Assembly (NCBI GenBank): GCA_009869945.1 | Contig: WIXG01000152.1 | Location: forward strand, 110,184 to 174,183 | Direction of reading: 5' to 3' | DNA from: Mesaphorura yosii | Lineage: Eukaryota; Arthropoda; Collembola; Poduromorpha; Tullbergiidae | Length of the DNA stretch: 64,000 nucleotides | Shown: piece by piece, positions 51,469 to 63,390 of the stretch | How positions within the stretch are numbered: position 1 is the stretch's first letter | Layout of the letters: the number at the start of each line of letters is the position of its first letter | Translations under genes and position numbers: made by a program | Notes under the pieces: generated by a model | Seen by the model: only the letters and a program-made list of their open reading frames with translations | Database searches by the model: none | What the model was told of the DNA's origin: nothing

Positions 51469-52976
51469 ATGGCGAAGTCTGGAACTCCAGGTAATTGTGA
51501 CAGTTTCACAACTTTTTATGAATTCAAAATGTGGATTTGCAGCTACATCTAAAGCTGATGAATTAGTAGGATACATAAGGATGAGATTAACAGCTGCTTC
51601 GTAGGCAACATTATGATTCACTAAGAAAATTAAGATTATAGTGGATTTCTTTCTGGCATCTCTAATTTTCTCGCAATTGATTTAAAGTGGTTACAACCTC
51701 ACAGACATTTTACTGTGTTCCAGATCTTACCAAAATGGCTGAGAAGAAGGAAGAAGAACAGGTGGTTCATAAAGGTGCACAGGAAGGGTAAGATTTTGTG
51801 CTTCCGAGACACATTAAGCTGAGATAACTGTCAAATTTGTCATTATAATTTAATTTATAGAGCGAGGGATGAGAAAGAGAATGCTGATAGTGCTACGTCA
51901 GACGATAACAAGATTGAAGCTGCAACTTCTGACCACAAAACTGAGGCTTCGACTACGGAGTCCTGGATGGGATGGTTTTCGACCACATTGAATTCTGCCA
52001 AGGAAAAATCTGCTGAAATGTACGAATATGTGAAGCAGGATTTAACTGAATTTGGAGACAGTGTCCAAGAGGTTAGCCGAGACTTGAAGGAAAAGCTGAA
52101 GTTGGAAGATACTGCAAGAAGCGCCGTTTGCACTCTCGGGGATACAATGAATTTGGTCATGGATCAAGTGTCAACTATTTTTGGCGTCGGACCTGACGAC
52201 GAGGACGAGGAGGTTCCTTACCTCGATTTAAATGCTTATCGGAATAACAAAAAAGTTCAGGTAACATATAACCAATATTAATTGGGAAATTTGAAAGGTC
52301 TCGCTATTCACCCCTTGTGTCAATGTTTCATTTTTTTTTCTGCAGGAGAAGATTGATGCATTGGCGTTGGAGGAGAGCATCTTCTCTGACCCGTCTCGCA
52401 AATACGGTGATTGGGCTTGGCAATTTAACCTTGAGTGGCCAGAAGATGAAATGGAAGAATTGTTGGCTGCCAACCCCAATCTTCGTTTAATGTACTCGAC
52501 AATGGTTCCGTCAAAGACGGACTCCCACCAGTTCTGGGCGCGCTATTTCTACCACGTTAACATGATTCTTAAAGCTGAGCGAGAGGCAGAAAGAGCTAAC
52601 ATCATGCAGCCAAAGCCACAGGAAGATCTAGATCAACAACATGGTGAAGAGCCCCTTGACAAGTCAATTGGTAAGGGAATGGCCATTTTTTATGATTATG
52701 CAGTGGTGGCCGGACGATTCCATACTTTTGGATAGCCATCTACATGCAAATGGCATGAGGGGCTCCCTTTCGTAACAAAATTCTATTGTTCTTACAGGAG
52801 CAGATATTGTCGACATTTCCGAAGAAGATCAAAAACGCTTGTTGATGGAGTACGAAGAAGAAATGAAGAAGGGTCACTCCCGAGGTTCAAGTGGCACGCA
52901 ACTTTCCTCCTCCTCTTCTGGTAGCTTCGCATTCGTCACACACGACTTATTGACAGACGAAGTCAAGGTCGAATAA
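51469..52976 (+). CDS. BSDC1: BSD domain-containing protein, BSDC1-like
   Basis: Exons 51469-51490, 51724-51787, 51861-52260, 52346-52670 and 52798-52976 total 990 nt (329 residues). The first tiny exon (MAKSGTP) joins at phase 1 to an acceptor at 51723 and stays in frame into MAEKKEEEQ. If it is not used, the ATG at 51735 gives 318 residues. The N-terminal helix WMGWFSTTLNSAKEKS with YVKQDLTEFGDSVQEV matches the start of vertebrate BSDC1. The BSD domain lies at about 186-237 with NLRLMYSTMVPSK and the invariant FW pair (225-226) in QFWARYFYHVN. The C-terminus is acidic then Ser-rich. The molecular role of BSDC1 is poorly known; the BSD fold is a three-helix module shared with TFIIH p62 and synapse-associated proteins. 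AATAAA lies at 53214-53219. Confidence 0.9.
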
Positions 52977-54337
52977 TATTAATCCGAGGCAACATGAACT
53001 CTTACCACTTCGACAAAATTTCCATTACTATAACGTTAATTTCCTACTCTTTATATTCCAGTTTCCAATTCGATATTCTGTTGAAGAAAGTACGACTTGT
53101 GATTCTTCCAACTATAAAGAACGTATCAAAAGATTAAATTAGGCTAGACTGTAGTTTAAGTTATGCTACAATCGAAAATGTTTATAAACTTGTAAAATCA
53201 ACTAAAAGTTCGCAATAAAAGTAAGTCCTACAAATCCCCCTAATTAACCATGTTTATCAAAGGATGAAATGATGGAAATGCGTCTCCATATTTCAGAGAG
53301 GCCTCATTTTCTTATATTTACTTTGAACCAATCTCAAGCGATAAACGCTTCGAAAAAAATTGATCCCAGGCCCCATCACGTGCAGCATTAGAAATATGAA
53401 TGGTAAATTTCGAGAGCAGCTCTCCAAGACGGAGTACCCTCATAGAATTAAGATTCTTCCACGTGTTCCACGAATTTTAAATTTTTCGACTTGATCAGGA
53501 CTTCCTACAAAGACTAACCCAACTAGCCATTTGCCATCACTGATTCGCGAAATACTTTCCTATGTGGATCCAAAGTAGTCTCCGGTATCGCCTATCATAT
53601 GCTAAATAGTATGGAATTCTTGCAGGGCTAACTGAGCTTCGATTTCCTAATCATAAGATATCATTTCTTTCATAACGTAACATCTGAACGCGGAGGAAGA
53701 GATAAGTAGGACAAGAAAAGAAACAGAAGATGCGAGTATTTCTGGCTCTGCTTTATATTTTTATAACTTTCTGTGCTACGCTTGACTGCCCACCCATTCT
53801 TTACCTTTTACGCCGAGTCTATTCGCTTCACGTACAATCTGCGTGCAGATAGTGTACTCACTAAACTTCGCTGCACACATGAATGCATGACAGTGGATTT
53901 CCTCCCAACGCTGCGTAAAGGCTGCTTTGGATTTCTTCACCTCTCGTTTCAATTCGATGTCTCAAAATCTCTTCGATTTCAATTCAGCGTCACCGTCATT
54001 CGCTTCAAGTTATACGTTTGTAGCGCGTCTGCCTCGCTTCGATTCCGCGCCCGTACGATACCTCCCAAAATTGAATTTTGAATCGTGTAGATTCTCTTCC
54101 AATTCGATTTTGTGCGACTTGCGAGTATTTCTTTCATCGAAAAATTGACTTCGCCTGAATTTTTATACAAATTCTGTGCTGGTTTGGTGCAAATGCTACA
54201 AGTTCTAATCGAGCTTCTTCCGGAAACAAGCACGTGAAGCCCGGACAACGAATACTTCGTGATACCGTCATCGACAACTTTGGGCAACGTTAGGATTTCT
54301 CAGTTATACACATACTCATGTGATCACCGGCACAGCA
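52977..54337. other. Intergenic region between BSDC1 and tetraspanin
   Basis: It contains the BSDC1 3' UTR (AATAAA at 53214-53219) and the presumed tetraspanin promoter. A 40-codon frame with a signal-like start lies at 53730-53852; it is discussed as a finding and not called as a gene. Nothing else is recognised. Confidence 0.5.
53214..53219 (+). terminator. Poly(A) signal of BSDC1
   Basis: AATAAA, about 240 bases after the stop codon. Confidence 0.6.
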
Positions 54338-57300
54338 ATGAGGAAGAACCGGGGAAATGGCACCGGGTGTCTTGGACACATCCTTACTTTCCTGACAACA
54401 CTCATTTTTGTAAGTCCATTCACCGTGATTCGCACTAAAATCGTCGAAGTTTCATTCTTGCGCTGCACTTTGAGTTTCTCACCAGTATGAGATTTGCGCG
54501 CGTGCTTATAGCAGTCATAACAAAAGTCATGACAAACCTGTAATGAAATAAGACATCAATTTGCAATCTTCAGCGCAATTGCAATTTCGAGTATTCCTGG
54601 TGAGCAAGACGAGCATGAAATCGATTTTGCAATTCTTAGCTACATATTTTCACATTTTAATTTAGCATTCATAATCATCGTAAACAGCAATTCAGCGTTT
54701 TGTTCGCCGTGCACTGCGTATCAAGAAGACTTCGTCGAGTCGAGGCAAAGGCATTCAAAGGTATTAGTGCGTAGCGTACGAAGACCCAGAGTACTGCAGC
54801 CGCATGCAGGATGATATAATACACGCATTATGTGGACATCATGCTTAAGATTAATAAGGCAGTTTCAAATTGTGCTGCAACAACAATAAGAAGAGTCTCG
54901 TTTTGTCTCAGCCATCATTCTTTATACTGCAGAAAATCTACCGCTTAACATACTTTGAAATGGAATTACGAATTACGACAGGCACGAATAAAAAGAATAC
55001 AAATAGCAAAAGAAACATGCGACAAGAATTTAATCCTTTGGTTCTGGCGTAATCTGTCAAGACAATGCGCGAGAATGCATTCCAATTTCTGTGCCACGCT
55101 GGCCACGTAAGCCGAAAGGACAGAAGCAGACGTCATGCAAAATTGGAAAAGAGTTCCTAGAAACTTAATTTCAGGATTATGCAAGCGCAAAAAAGCGAGG
55201 CTGGAATCGTGCTATGAAGAAATTTTCATTATTAATGTGTAAATTTCTCAAGTGCGATGTCCGAGTGTAGGGCACTCCCCATGCAATTGTAAATTTTATA
55301 TTTTCGAACTGAATCCTAAAAGCGGCCGCAATATGTTGTGCAGGAGGAACGAAATAACTAGTACAAATTACTAAGTCATATCAGCTTCTCCGAGTATGGT
55401 ACAGCGTAGAGTTCCGAATAAGAAAAACAAAAGCACGAGCCAAGGCGGAATCAATGACCGTGGTTCCTTCTTTGCTGAATCACTTTCAACAGTGTAAGAA
55501 AAGGAAAACGGAATTGAACTTGAAGTGTGTAGCAATTTGCAAGTACATCTTTAACAAATTAGTCTCAAAGTACGCCAAAAGCTCTTGAAAAAGATATGCA
55601 TTGTCGAAATTCTTTATTAATAATTGAATACGCTAACGTTCATGAATTCTTTTTGCAGCTGGTTGGATGTCTCGTAATTGGATTCGTAGCATGGATTCTG
55701 TCCACATCCGTCTCAATCCAAAAGTTTCAGTCTGGAACCCTTGTAAGTACACTATCATTTGTAATGTACAAGCCATCCTTTTCTTTCCCACATTCCATGT
55801 GCCTGCCTCATTCGGATTATTTTGAGTAATTGCTAAACTTTCACTCTTTGTCCCCTTCCTCATCCACACATAAAAAATTGACAATTTGGATGGTTTTTCG
55901 TTTTCCTCCCTTCGTAATTAGAGTAGTGTTCATAAATGCTGGTTTTCTATATTATAATTACGACTTGACTCTTTTGTTGTAAAAATTTCCCATCCTCCAT
56001 TTGCTTCACAGCCGTGCGCTTTACATTGTTTGAAGAGTGAATGAAGTTTCATGCAATTATCTTCATATCTCAAGGCAAGGTGCTTCGTTCCTTTGTTTTG
56101 ACTCAGCAACTGCCAACACCAACTGCGACCGTGGCTCGCGCATGAAATAAGTCATTCACTTGTAATTGTTTTTAATGAATTTAGACTAATCACAGTCATG
56201 CGTACGTTTCTGCAGCCTCAAACGGTCGGCTCGTTTAGTAGTGCGTTTGATTAGTACTTCTGTAAACACTTTGTGGTAATATGAATTCGTATTGTAAGTG
56301 AAGAATCTAGGACGTGCCAACTTGCATTGTTGCACTGGCGGAAAGTAGTTTAAAATTTTTCCCATTATCATATATATCGTTGGATATTAGCAGAATATTA
56401 TGCCGTGCGTCCTGTGCTCAGTCGTACCCATTCTTGAGGGAAATAAAATCCTCTTTACAGGTGCAGGTAGATTCATTTTCATTCTTCTTTCCAATCCCAC
56501 AATATGCCAGCGAGCGAAGAAAAGAAACCGAGTGCCTCTAATCATGTCCGCTCTGAAAAGTGGTTGCATTCCGTCGCAATATTTGTTTTGTAGCTTAGTC
56601 GAGTCTTCTGAGAAAACTTTTATTATGCGGTAGCGAATGACACTTAAATGCCACGCACACTAATCGCACGTACGTGCTTATTATCCTCTTATTTATTGCA
56701 AGTTTAGCAGCATCCCACCTAATTTGCTGCTCTCATATCGCACTTCAACTCTTGCATCAATCATGCAACGTACGAAACTCTGAAAGTCGTTCTTAATCTC
56801 AGGGTGTTTAAGCAAAATTATTCAATGCCACAATCGGACCACCAAAAGTCACGACGAGCATTTATTTACTCATCTGCAAAATACAGAATTGGAGGACTCC
56901 AAATCCAACACAACTTCATTGTAACCATACAAAGAGCATTGGCAAATGAGACCAAATCGCTGGTCAGATTTGGTCGATTCTTGACTCGTTTTGGGTGAAC
57001 GACAGCCTAAATATAGCCTTATTTGTTTCACCACAGTTCGGTGAATCACAATTTCATTTGCTAATGATGTCTCAGTGTAGCGATTGCGATTTGTGATGCG
57101 TTTCGAACAGGCGCAGATGTCTTCATTATTAAACAAGTAATGAGTAAATTATTGACATAGCTGTTGGAGAAATTCCGACTGCATTCAGTGCAGTCAGCAT
57201 GACATCACAACAGGTGCTGATCGCCTATGAATGTCACTTAATCAGCAAATTCCAAAGAAGGAAGTTGAGCTAGAGCGTAAGGGGCATAATTGCTTCACAT

Positions 57301-60300
57301 TCTGTTAATTTTTCAATACTGAGTTCAGGCCTTTCGAGATCGAAGAAATTGCCGAACGCAGGTGCCATCCATTTTGCTCAATTTGACATCTGAGGCAATA
57401 ACGGTAATTAAAGCGCATTGGTCTATGAATAGCTCGTACCTGAGCATCAGTGTCAGTCGACAGTTAGTCTTGCGCCGTCGCTCGTCGCATTTTCGTTTAA
57501 TTTACGATCGAAACTTCAGTGAGCACACGTGCACCTGCCAAGTCGACATAAATTCATACGCACAAATGCATTGTTTATAGCGAGAGACAAAGCCAAGAAT
57601 GCGAACGAACTCTCTGCAACACGATGCGGGTATTAATAAGTGTATCTTGGTAATAAGAGGCTGTGCGGCCATGAACGTGACAACTGTCATCTCGTTCCAC
57701 TGACCGTGATATTTACTACCACCGCACCACTTTTTGCACGTTAATATATCTCAGATGCGGTAAAGTCGAGCGTCTTGGATCATACATGTCTCTCTTCGCA
57801 CACTTCACGAACCTCAAGGCAGAGAATTATGACAGCTCGCGTTGACAGCCTCATATCCCATTTATTAATGCCCAGAGAAAGCTTGAGACGGATCTTCGTA
57901 TAAAATGGATTTGTTTAATTGCAGATTTTAACCTACATTGTCATTGTCATTGGATTTTCCCTGTTTGTGACTGGACTCATTGGATTCGTGGCTGGGGCCA
58001 GTGAGACACCGTGCATCATCCGAATGGTAACTGACAACGAAGTATTTGAAAGATCATTTTCAATTTCATGTAATTTATGCGGTAAAGGGTAGAGAGTAAG
58101 CGGCAGAGGTGTAGTCGTGCAGATCGTATCACCAATTACTAATCACCATGATGTTCACTTTCTGAATTGCTTTAGCAAAGGCTTTCATCGTTTTCCCGCA
58201 GAGCTCCTCACAATTGCAATACAAGAGTTTCAATTACCACAGCCGCAGTCGCTGTGTGCTTAAGTTATGCACTTTCATGCAGATCCTATGCAGAAGCTCT
58301 TTATCACATTAAGTGCAACACGCCATTAACCAGTAACCGCAAAGTTTCATTGCAATGACAATCGTCGTAAAGTTGAATTCAATTTCTATATAATTTAGTT
58401 TGGTGAAGAATCATTCTTCCTTTCTTTGATGATATCAAACTGAGCAGATGCGTACGAATGCGTGCACGGTGCACGCCGCGCGCATGTGATTGCGTCAATG
58501 CGATTGACTCGTGCAAATGCTGACTGTCTTAATTTTGCCCTCACAGTTCATCGCCATGATCATTGTCTCCCTGTTCTCAACTGTTGGTGGAGTATTGACT
58601 CTACAGTTTGCAAGAATTGAGGTAAGAACAACGGTGTTGCTACAAAAGAAAAGCGTCGTAAATGTTGCAATCTTTGTTGTTATCTTTAGTTTAGATCGTA
58701 AATTGCATTTCTCCTTTTATGAAATATCATCCATTGCAAATCCCATGCACGTTAAGTGCAGCACTAACGTTTGCGTCATGAAATAAGTATTTAGCAAATG
58801 ACTGTATGCGATTCCTCACTCTCGATGTGCTGGTCAATTCTCATGCCGTCAGACCAATGTAAATGAGGAGCAATTAATCAACACGAGAGAAACACGAGAT
58901 GAGACCAGTTCAGACACGAGCTCAAGATTTCATCACCTTCCTTTGACTAGGACAATAACTGCAGAAAACTATTACACGCCCCGCTGTTTCTACTTGTATT
59001 TTGCCAACTTCGAAAAGGTGCATACAAAGTCTTACGAGAACAATGTGTTCAGTGTTATTGTTTTTCATCGAACCACATGCGAAGTTGAGTTGTTCGCGTT
59101 GCTGTGCAATGAGTCGGCACAGAGACACACAAACTGAAGCGTTTTATCGCGGTTAAAACTTTCATCTGATAGCTGCCCACTTGTACAAATATTTTGTACG
59201 TGCCGTCGACTTGACTTGACAGAACTCTACATTTTCGCTCTGCTTGATTGACTTCTCATTTGAAATTCAACAAGTCAAGTCAAGCGGGACTTCAGCTTAG
59301 TTAAGACATTATGATGCACTAGATCTCAGCTAAATCGACTGCCGTCTGGTCATATTTCATCAGTGCGGTAAATCTCCAATTTTTACTCTTGTGTCGGCTT
59401 CATTTCCCTTGTCGGTTTAAGCAATGCTTCCGGTATGATTGGATTACCAAATAGCACCAAACCCCAAAGCATGGCCACAATGACAAGAATTTAGTATAAT
59501 TGCGCAAACTTTTCGAAATTTCAATTTCATCTGCCTCTAATTAATGACATCGAATAACGCCACGCCAGGATTTCTACTTGTCCTTTTCTGCATGTAGGAG
59601 GAAGACGTGCAAGGCAGGAAGTGGGTTTAGCTTGAATGCAAAGGCCACAATGGAAACTATTCAAAAACTTAAAAGCTGAAGTGAGATGTAATTATCGCTG
59701 CACTAAATATTGGTAATTATCCATCATCATCAGGGCTCTTGCGGCAATGCAAATATCGTCCTGTTATCATGCCGATGAGAGCTGAAACCCAAAATTCGCC
59801 TCAGGACTAGGCTCGAAAGATGGACGGCCATTTTTGCACGAGACCAAACTCGATTAGAGACGAGTCTTAACTTCATCACACGAAAGATGAAAAGTCAAAC
59901 AAATTGCAATGCTTTTGTACAGTTGGAATTGAATGGAGGAAAAGCTGCACGCGTTAACATGATCTATGTTTACTTTTCATTTGCACAGTTGGATGACATA
60001 TTACGCTTCGGGTGGATGGAGGTTAATCAAAGTACAAGAAATTTCATTCAGAAAACGGTAAGTGCGAAATTGCCTCTATGTCAATTTCCTTCCCACTTTG
60101 AAAGACATCGTTTCTACGTTTTGAGCACTACACCCACATAGCGTCGTTGCAGTTGCTGTCTTGCTTCTACTCTCTCCCGTGCGCGTACTCAAGTTCAAAG
60201 TCTTCTTTCAGTCTTCGCACTTCTTGTGACGAATTGTATTGAATGCCGACTGGGAGTTCATGCTGTGGCATTGCCATTGCAGCGCAAATGTTGCAGAATT

Positions 60301-61291
60301 TCAAGAGCACTTGTTAACTACTTTGAAAGATTTCTGTTTCAATTGTTAATTTTGCACCTTTCGATTTCTTTGACATGACCCACCGGCTCGACCTAAAACA
60401 ATGCACTTTCCCTAGTCGCAATGTGCTAATTGTATTCGTTTTTTTCAAGCATTCAGTTCCTTTGAGTATGCAATGGCCACACAAGTTGCCATGATGACGA
60501 ACATGAAACCAATTTTTGCATAGATTCCGATGTGACTTTTAAAATCATGTTGACATGAGTTCTTTCAAGGCTGCTTAGGACTAATGCTCTTAATAAGGTG
60601 GAGTCACGCGCATTTAAACAAAAAAAATTTTCCAAAATTCGACTGGGGAAAAATTTCCCAATGCAGACAATTTCCAATGCAAAATTTCCCGCTGCCTTCC
60701 CTTTTCCCTTATGTTCTACTGGTTACTAGGACGTTTGACTCCATTTTGATTACTTGCGGAGCAGTTTTGAAAAAATTGACGAAGTCATTCAGAGTAAACA
60801 CGCATGACTCAACCTATTAGATTGAAGAACCTTGAGCTCTTTCATATTCTAGCTGAACTGCTGTGGCTTCGGAGGCCCCCGAGAATTTGCAGACTACAGC
60901 TACCATTTAGACCCTTCTTGCTACGAGATCTTTCAGGGAGAGCGAAGGCTCAAACAAGTAAGAACATTTTCACGATAAAGTTCAAGTATAATTTTCTGGC
61001 AAAGTTCGTACGAATGGTGAACGGCATGGTTTCACTGTCATTGTTGATTGTTCGCAGGCAAGCTGCAGTGTAGAATTGCAAGATTGGTTTGACTCCAACA
61101 AGTCCATTTGGGTTACCTTCATCGTGAGCCTCTTCCTTGTTCAACTTTTGTCAGTGATTATTGCCTCATTTAGTTTGTACTTCCTGAACAAGAAGAATAA
61201 GTCACGAAGAAACGCCTCTAGATCCAGTTCAAACAGGCATCTGTACGAGGGCTCGGACGGAACGAGCGAAACCTTTCGTGATTCGTTATAA
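54338..61291 (+). CDS. Tetraspanin
   Basis: Seven coding exons, 54338-54409, 55659-55742, 57925-58026, 58547-58621, 59989-60057, 60853-60957 and 61058-61291, total 741 nt (246 residues). Every intron is phase 0. Four transmembrane helices lie at about 13-38, 53-77, 87-108 and 186-212. The large extracellular loop (109-185) carries the diagnostic CCG (137-139) plus two more cysteines (PSCYE and ASCSVEL), giving the four-cysteine minimum of the family. The N-terminus MRKNRGNGTGCLGHIL and the 34-residue basic, serine-rich C-tail ending FRDSL are cytosolic. Tetraspanins organise membrane microdomains with integrins, proteases and receptors; which subfamily this belongs to cannot be told here. The coding exons are small relative to the 7 kb span. 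ATTAAA at 61349-61354 may be the poly(A) signal. Confidence 0.93.
54410..55658 (+). other. Tetraspanin intron 1
   Basis: The donor TTT|GTAAGT and acceptor TTTTGCAG (55658) are phase 0 and split the first transmembrane helix. No gene is recognised inside. Confidence 0.6.
55743..57924 (+). other. Tetraspanin intron 2 (2.2 kb)
   Basis: Bounded by CTT|GTAAGT and TTAATTGCAG, phase 0. Nothing recognised inside. Confidence 0.6.
58027..58546 (+). other. Tetraspanin intron 3
   Basis: Bounded by ATG|GTAACT and CCTCACAG, phase 0. Nothing recognised inside. Confidence 0.6.
58622..59988 (+). other. Tetraspanin intron 4
   Basis: Bounded by GAG|GTAAGA and TTTGCACAG, phase 0. It contains a separated inverted repeat, CTTGACTTGAC at 59210-59220 and GTCAAGTCAAG at 59274-59284, of unknown meaning. 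No gene is recognised. Confidence 0.55.
60058..60852 (+). other. Tetraspanin intron 5
   Basis: Bounded by ACG|GTAAGT and CATATTCTAG, phase 0, just before the CCG exon. Nothing recognised inside. Confidence 0.6.
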
Positions 61292-61970
61292 ACCAGCCAA
61301 ATATAGAATTAGGAACTAATAACTGTTAACCATAAACTCTGTAATAATATTAAAAAGAATTATACGCCAGTGATTTCCTTTAATTTTAGTCTGTCGATGA
61401 CCTAATAATATTTTAGACAAGTTGTAAATTGTCAGAACACATTATAAACTTGACATTATCCAGTATTTACGTAATTCTGATGTACTTACGCTGTACTGAT
61501 ACGGCTGACAGTTTAGGTCAGCTCATCTCTCACCTAGTATTTTACCGTAATGTAATTACTCTAGAGCGTTTCATTGCATATAAATCTTCTACATCTACTA
61601 ATCTCAGTCACAAGTGATTATGATTACATTTAGAAACTTAAATTACACCATGCAATTTTTTTCGTACTGTCGAATCATATAAAAGTAGAAAGTTGCGTTA
61701 CTGGGTGCTAAATATCTTAGAGCGGATTCTGGAAAGGATGCTTGTTGAAAATAACAACCATTAATTCTGAAGAATTCATATTCATTATTCATTGCAATGC
61801 GGGTAAGCTCCCGGAGAAGGTTACATAGAGAACTTTGTTGCATAGTTTCTGAAATAAGAAGTCAATTTTTAGCTAAATAGAGATTAATTATTAATATGCA
61901 CATTGTTCGAAAGTTCACCTGAGGGCCAGATGCGAACTTGGCAACCTTGATGCACCGCTGAGTTCAGAAC
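61292..61970. other. Convergent 3' UTRs of tetraspanin and NIPP1
   Basis: AT-rich spacer of 0.68 kb. ATTAAA at 61349-61354 fits the tetraspanin transcript. No clear AATAAA was found for NIPP1 within this stretch on the minus strand. No coding sequence is recognised. Confidence 0.5.
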
Positions 61971-63390
61971 TTACACGAGCAGATTCATTGTCCCATGGCC
62001 ATGCTTTTTACCTGGCCACGCTTCCTTAGCATAGCGTTTCTTTTTAGGTTCGTCAACATTATTTATTTCTGCAGCAATTTGAACCGGGAGGGCGACAGGG
62101 GCGGGAGCGTGAGAGACTTCTTGTTCCTCCATAGCAGGTTCTATTTCTGGAGCGGGGTTTGGAATTGGCAAACCAAGCTTCGAAGACAGACTAGTAAAGA
62201 AAGGCACTGTAGCAGAACCTTGTGAAGGGTGAGATCCGGTGTCTGATAAATCGTCGTAGAGACTGGGAGTGCGAGGAAGCAAGAGCTGGTGTTTAATTGA
62301 CGGAGCGGGAACCAAGCCAGAAGATTCGATCTTCGCTTTCTGTGTTATCAAATTTACTCTTATAATTTCGACCATGAACACGAGAACACTTATAAGTACC
62401 TTCGCAGTTGGAATAGTTGTCGTCTGAACAAGATTTCTAAACCTTCCAACCGCGGGGTCCACGTCTTCTGGATTGATGATCTCCTCCTCGTCATTAAATG
62501 TGACTGGATTTCGCTTCCTTTTTAATGTTTTCTTAATTCCATCATCTTCTGGTATGCCAAGGACTTGCAATCGGCGATTATGAGCGGTGTTAAATTCAGT
62601 CAAGTTCTACCAGAATTCCAAATCGATGGACCTTATACTTGCACGCCAATTGCCAATGGGCCAGGATTGATTTAACTTACGTCCAATTCAGTATCCGTTT
62701 CAGGTAAACCAAGTAGGCCGCCTTCGTTTATCGAGGTACTTCTTTCCAGCTCCTCCATGATCGGCCGAGATGTCTGGGTCGGCCTCTCACGTAACACATA
62801 CTGTCGTGTGGATGCTCCAAAATGAAATCTGCTATCCACGTGCAACTGCACAGGCTTATGGCTTTCCAATCTGACGCTGCCGATGAACGTGCCATGAGCT
62901 GTTCCGTATTCAAGTATTAATAATAATGAATGGTGTCTTAGAGTAGAAACTGAATCAGATTAAAAACTTACTGCTGCCTAAGTCACATAAAAATGATTTA
63001 TTTAATACTTTGTGGTACACCAAGGCTGCATGGATTCTGGAACAAGACGCGTGATCAATGCAGAAATCATTCAGTTGTGGGTTGCGCCCGAAGAGATAAC
63101 ATTTCTTTTCATCTATCATCAGTTTCTAAAACCAGTAATAGACAAATAACTCAAGTATTAAGATGCTCAAGAATGCATCTATCGGAATTTAGTAATTTAG
63201 TAGGTACTAATTTTACCTGAACTAATTTGTCTCCTTTCATAACATCAAGATGCAAGCCGGCTGGAGGCTTGGATGCCCTATTAACGCATTATTCCTTATG
63301 TGACGTACATTGAACATTTTCCTATGAACAATTTTTTGCCGACTCAACTTACCAAGAGGGGATATCGAACTGTCCTGGAGCCAGAGCCAT
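61971..63390 (-). CDS. PPP1R8: Nuclear inhibitor of protein phosphatase 1 (NIPP1)
   Basis: Six coding exons on the minus strand, 63390-63353, 63277-63217, 63125-62972, 62898-62681, 62606-62400 and 62339-61971, total 1047 nt (348 residues; human is 351). The N-terminus runs MALAPGQFDIPSW into KPPAGLHLDV. The FHA domain follows (YLFGRNPQLNDF, SCSRIHAALVYHK, STHGTFIGSVRLE, FHFGASTRQYVLRE). Next come LLGLPETDTELDNLTEFN, the PP1-docking region KRKRNPVTFNDEEEIINPED (185-204), the conserved VDPAVGRFRNLVQT and the C-terminal EPKKKRYAKEAWPGKK. NIPP1 binds PP1 in the nucleus and brings phosphorylated splicing and chromatin partners to it through the FHA domain. The docking motif has Pro where human has Arg before VTF. 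The last intron is only 60 nt, stop-free and in frame. Confidence 0.96.

Noticed and set aside
59210-59284. Separated inverted repeat CTTGACTTGAC / GTCAAGTCAAG in tetraspanin intron 4
   Set aside because: Short arms made of a simple repeated word with a 53-base gap; no sign of a mobile element or precursor RNA.
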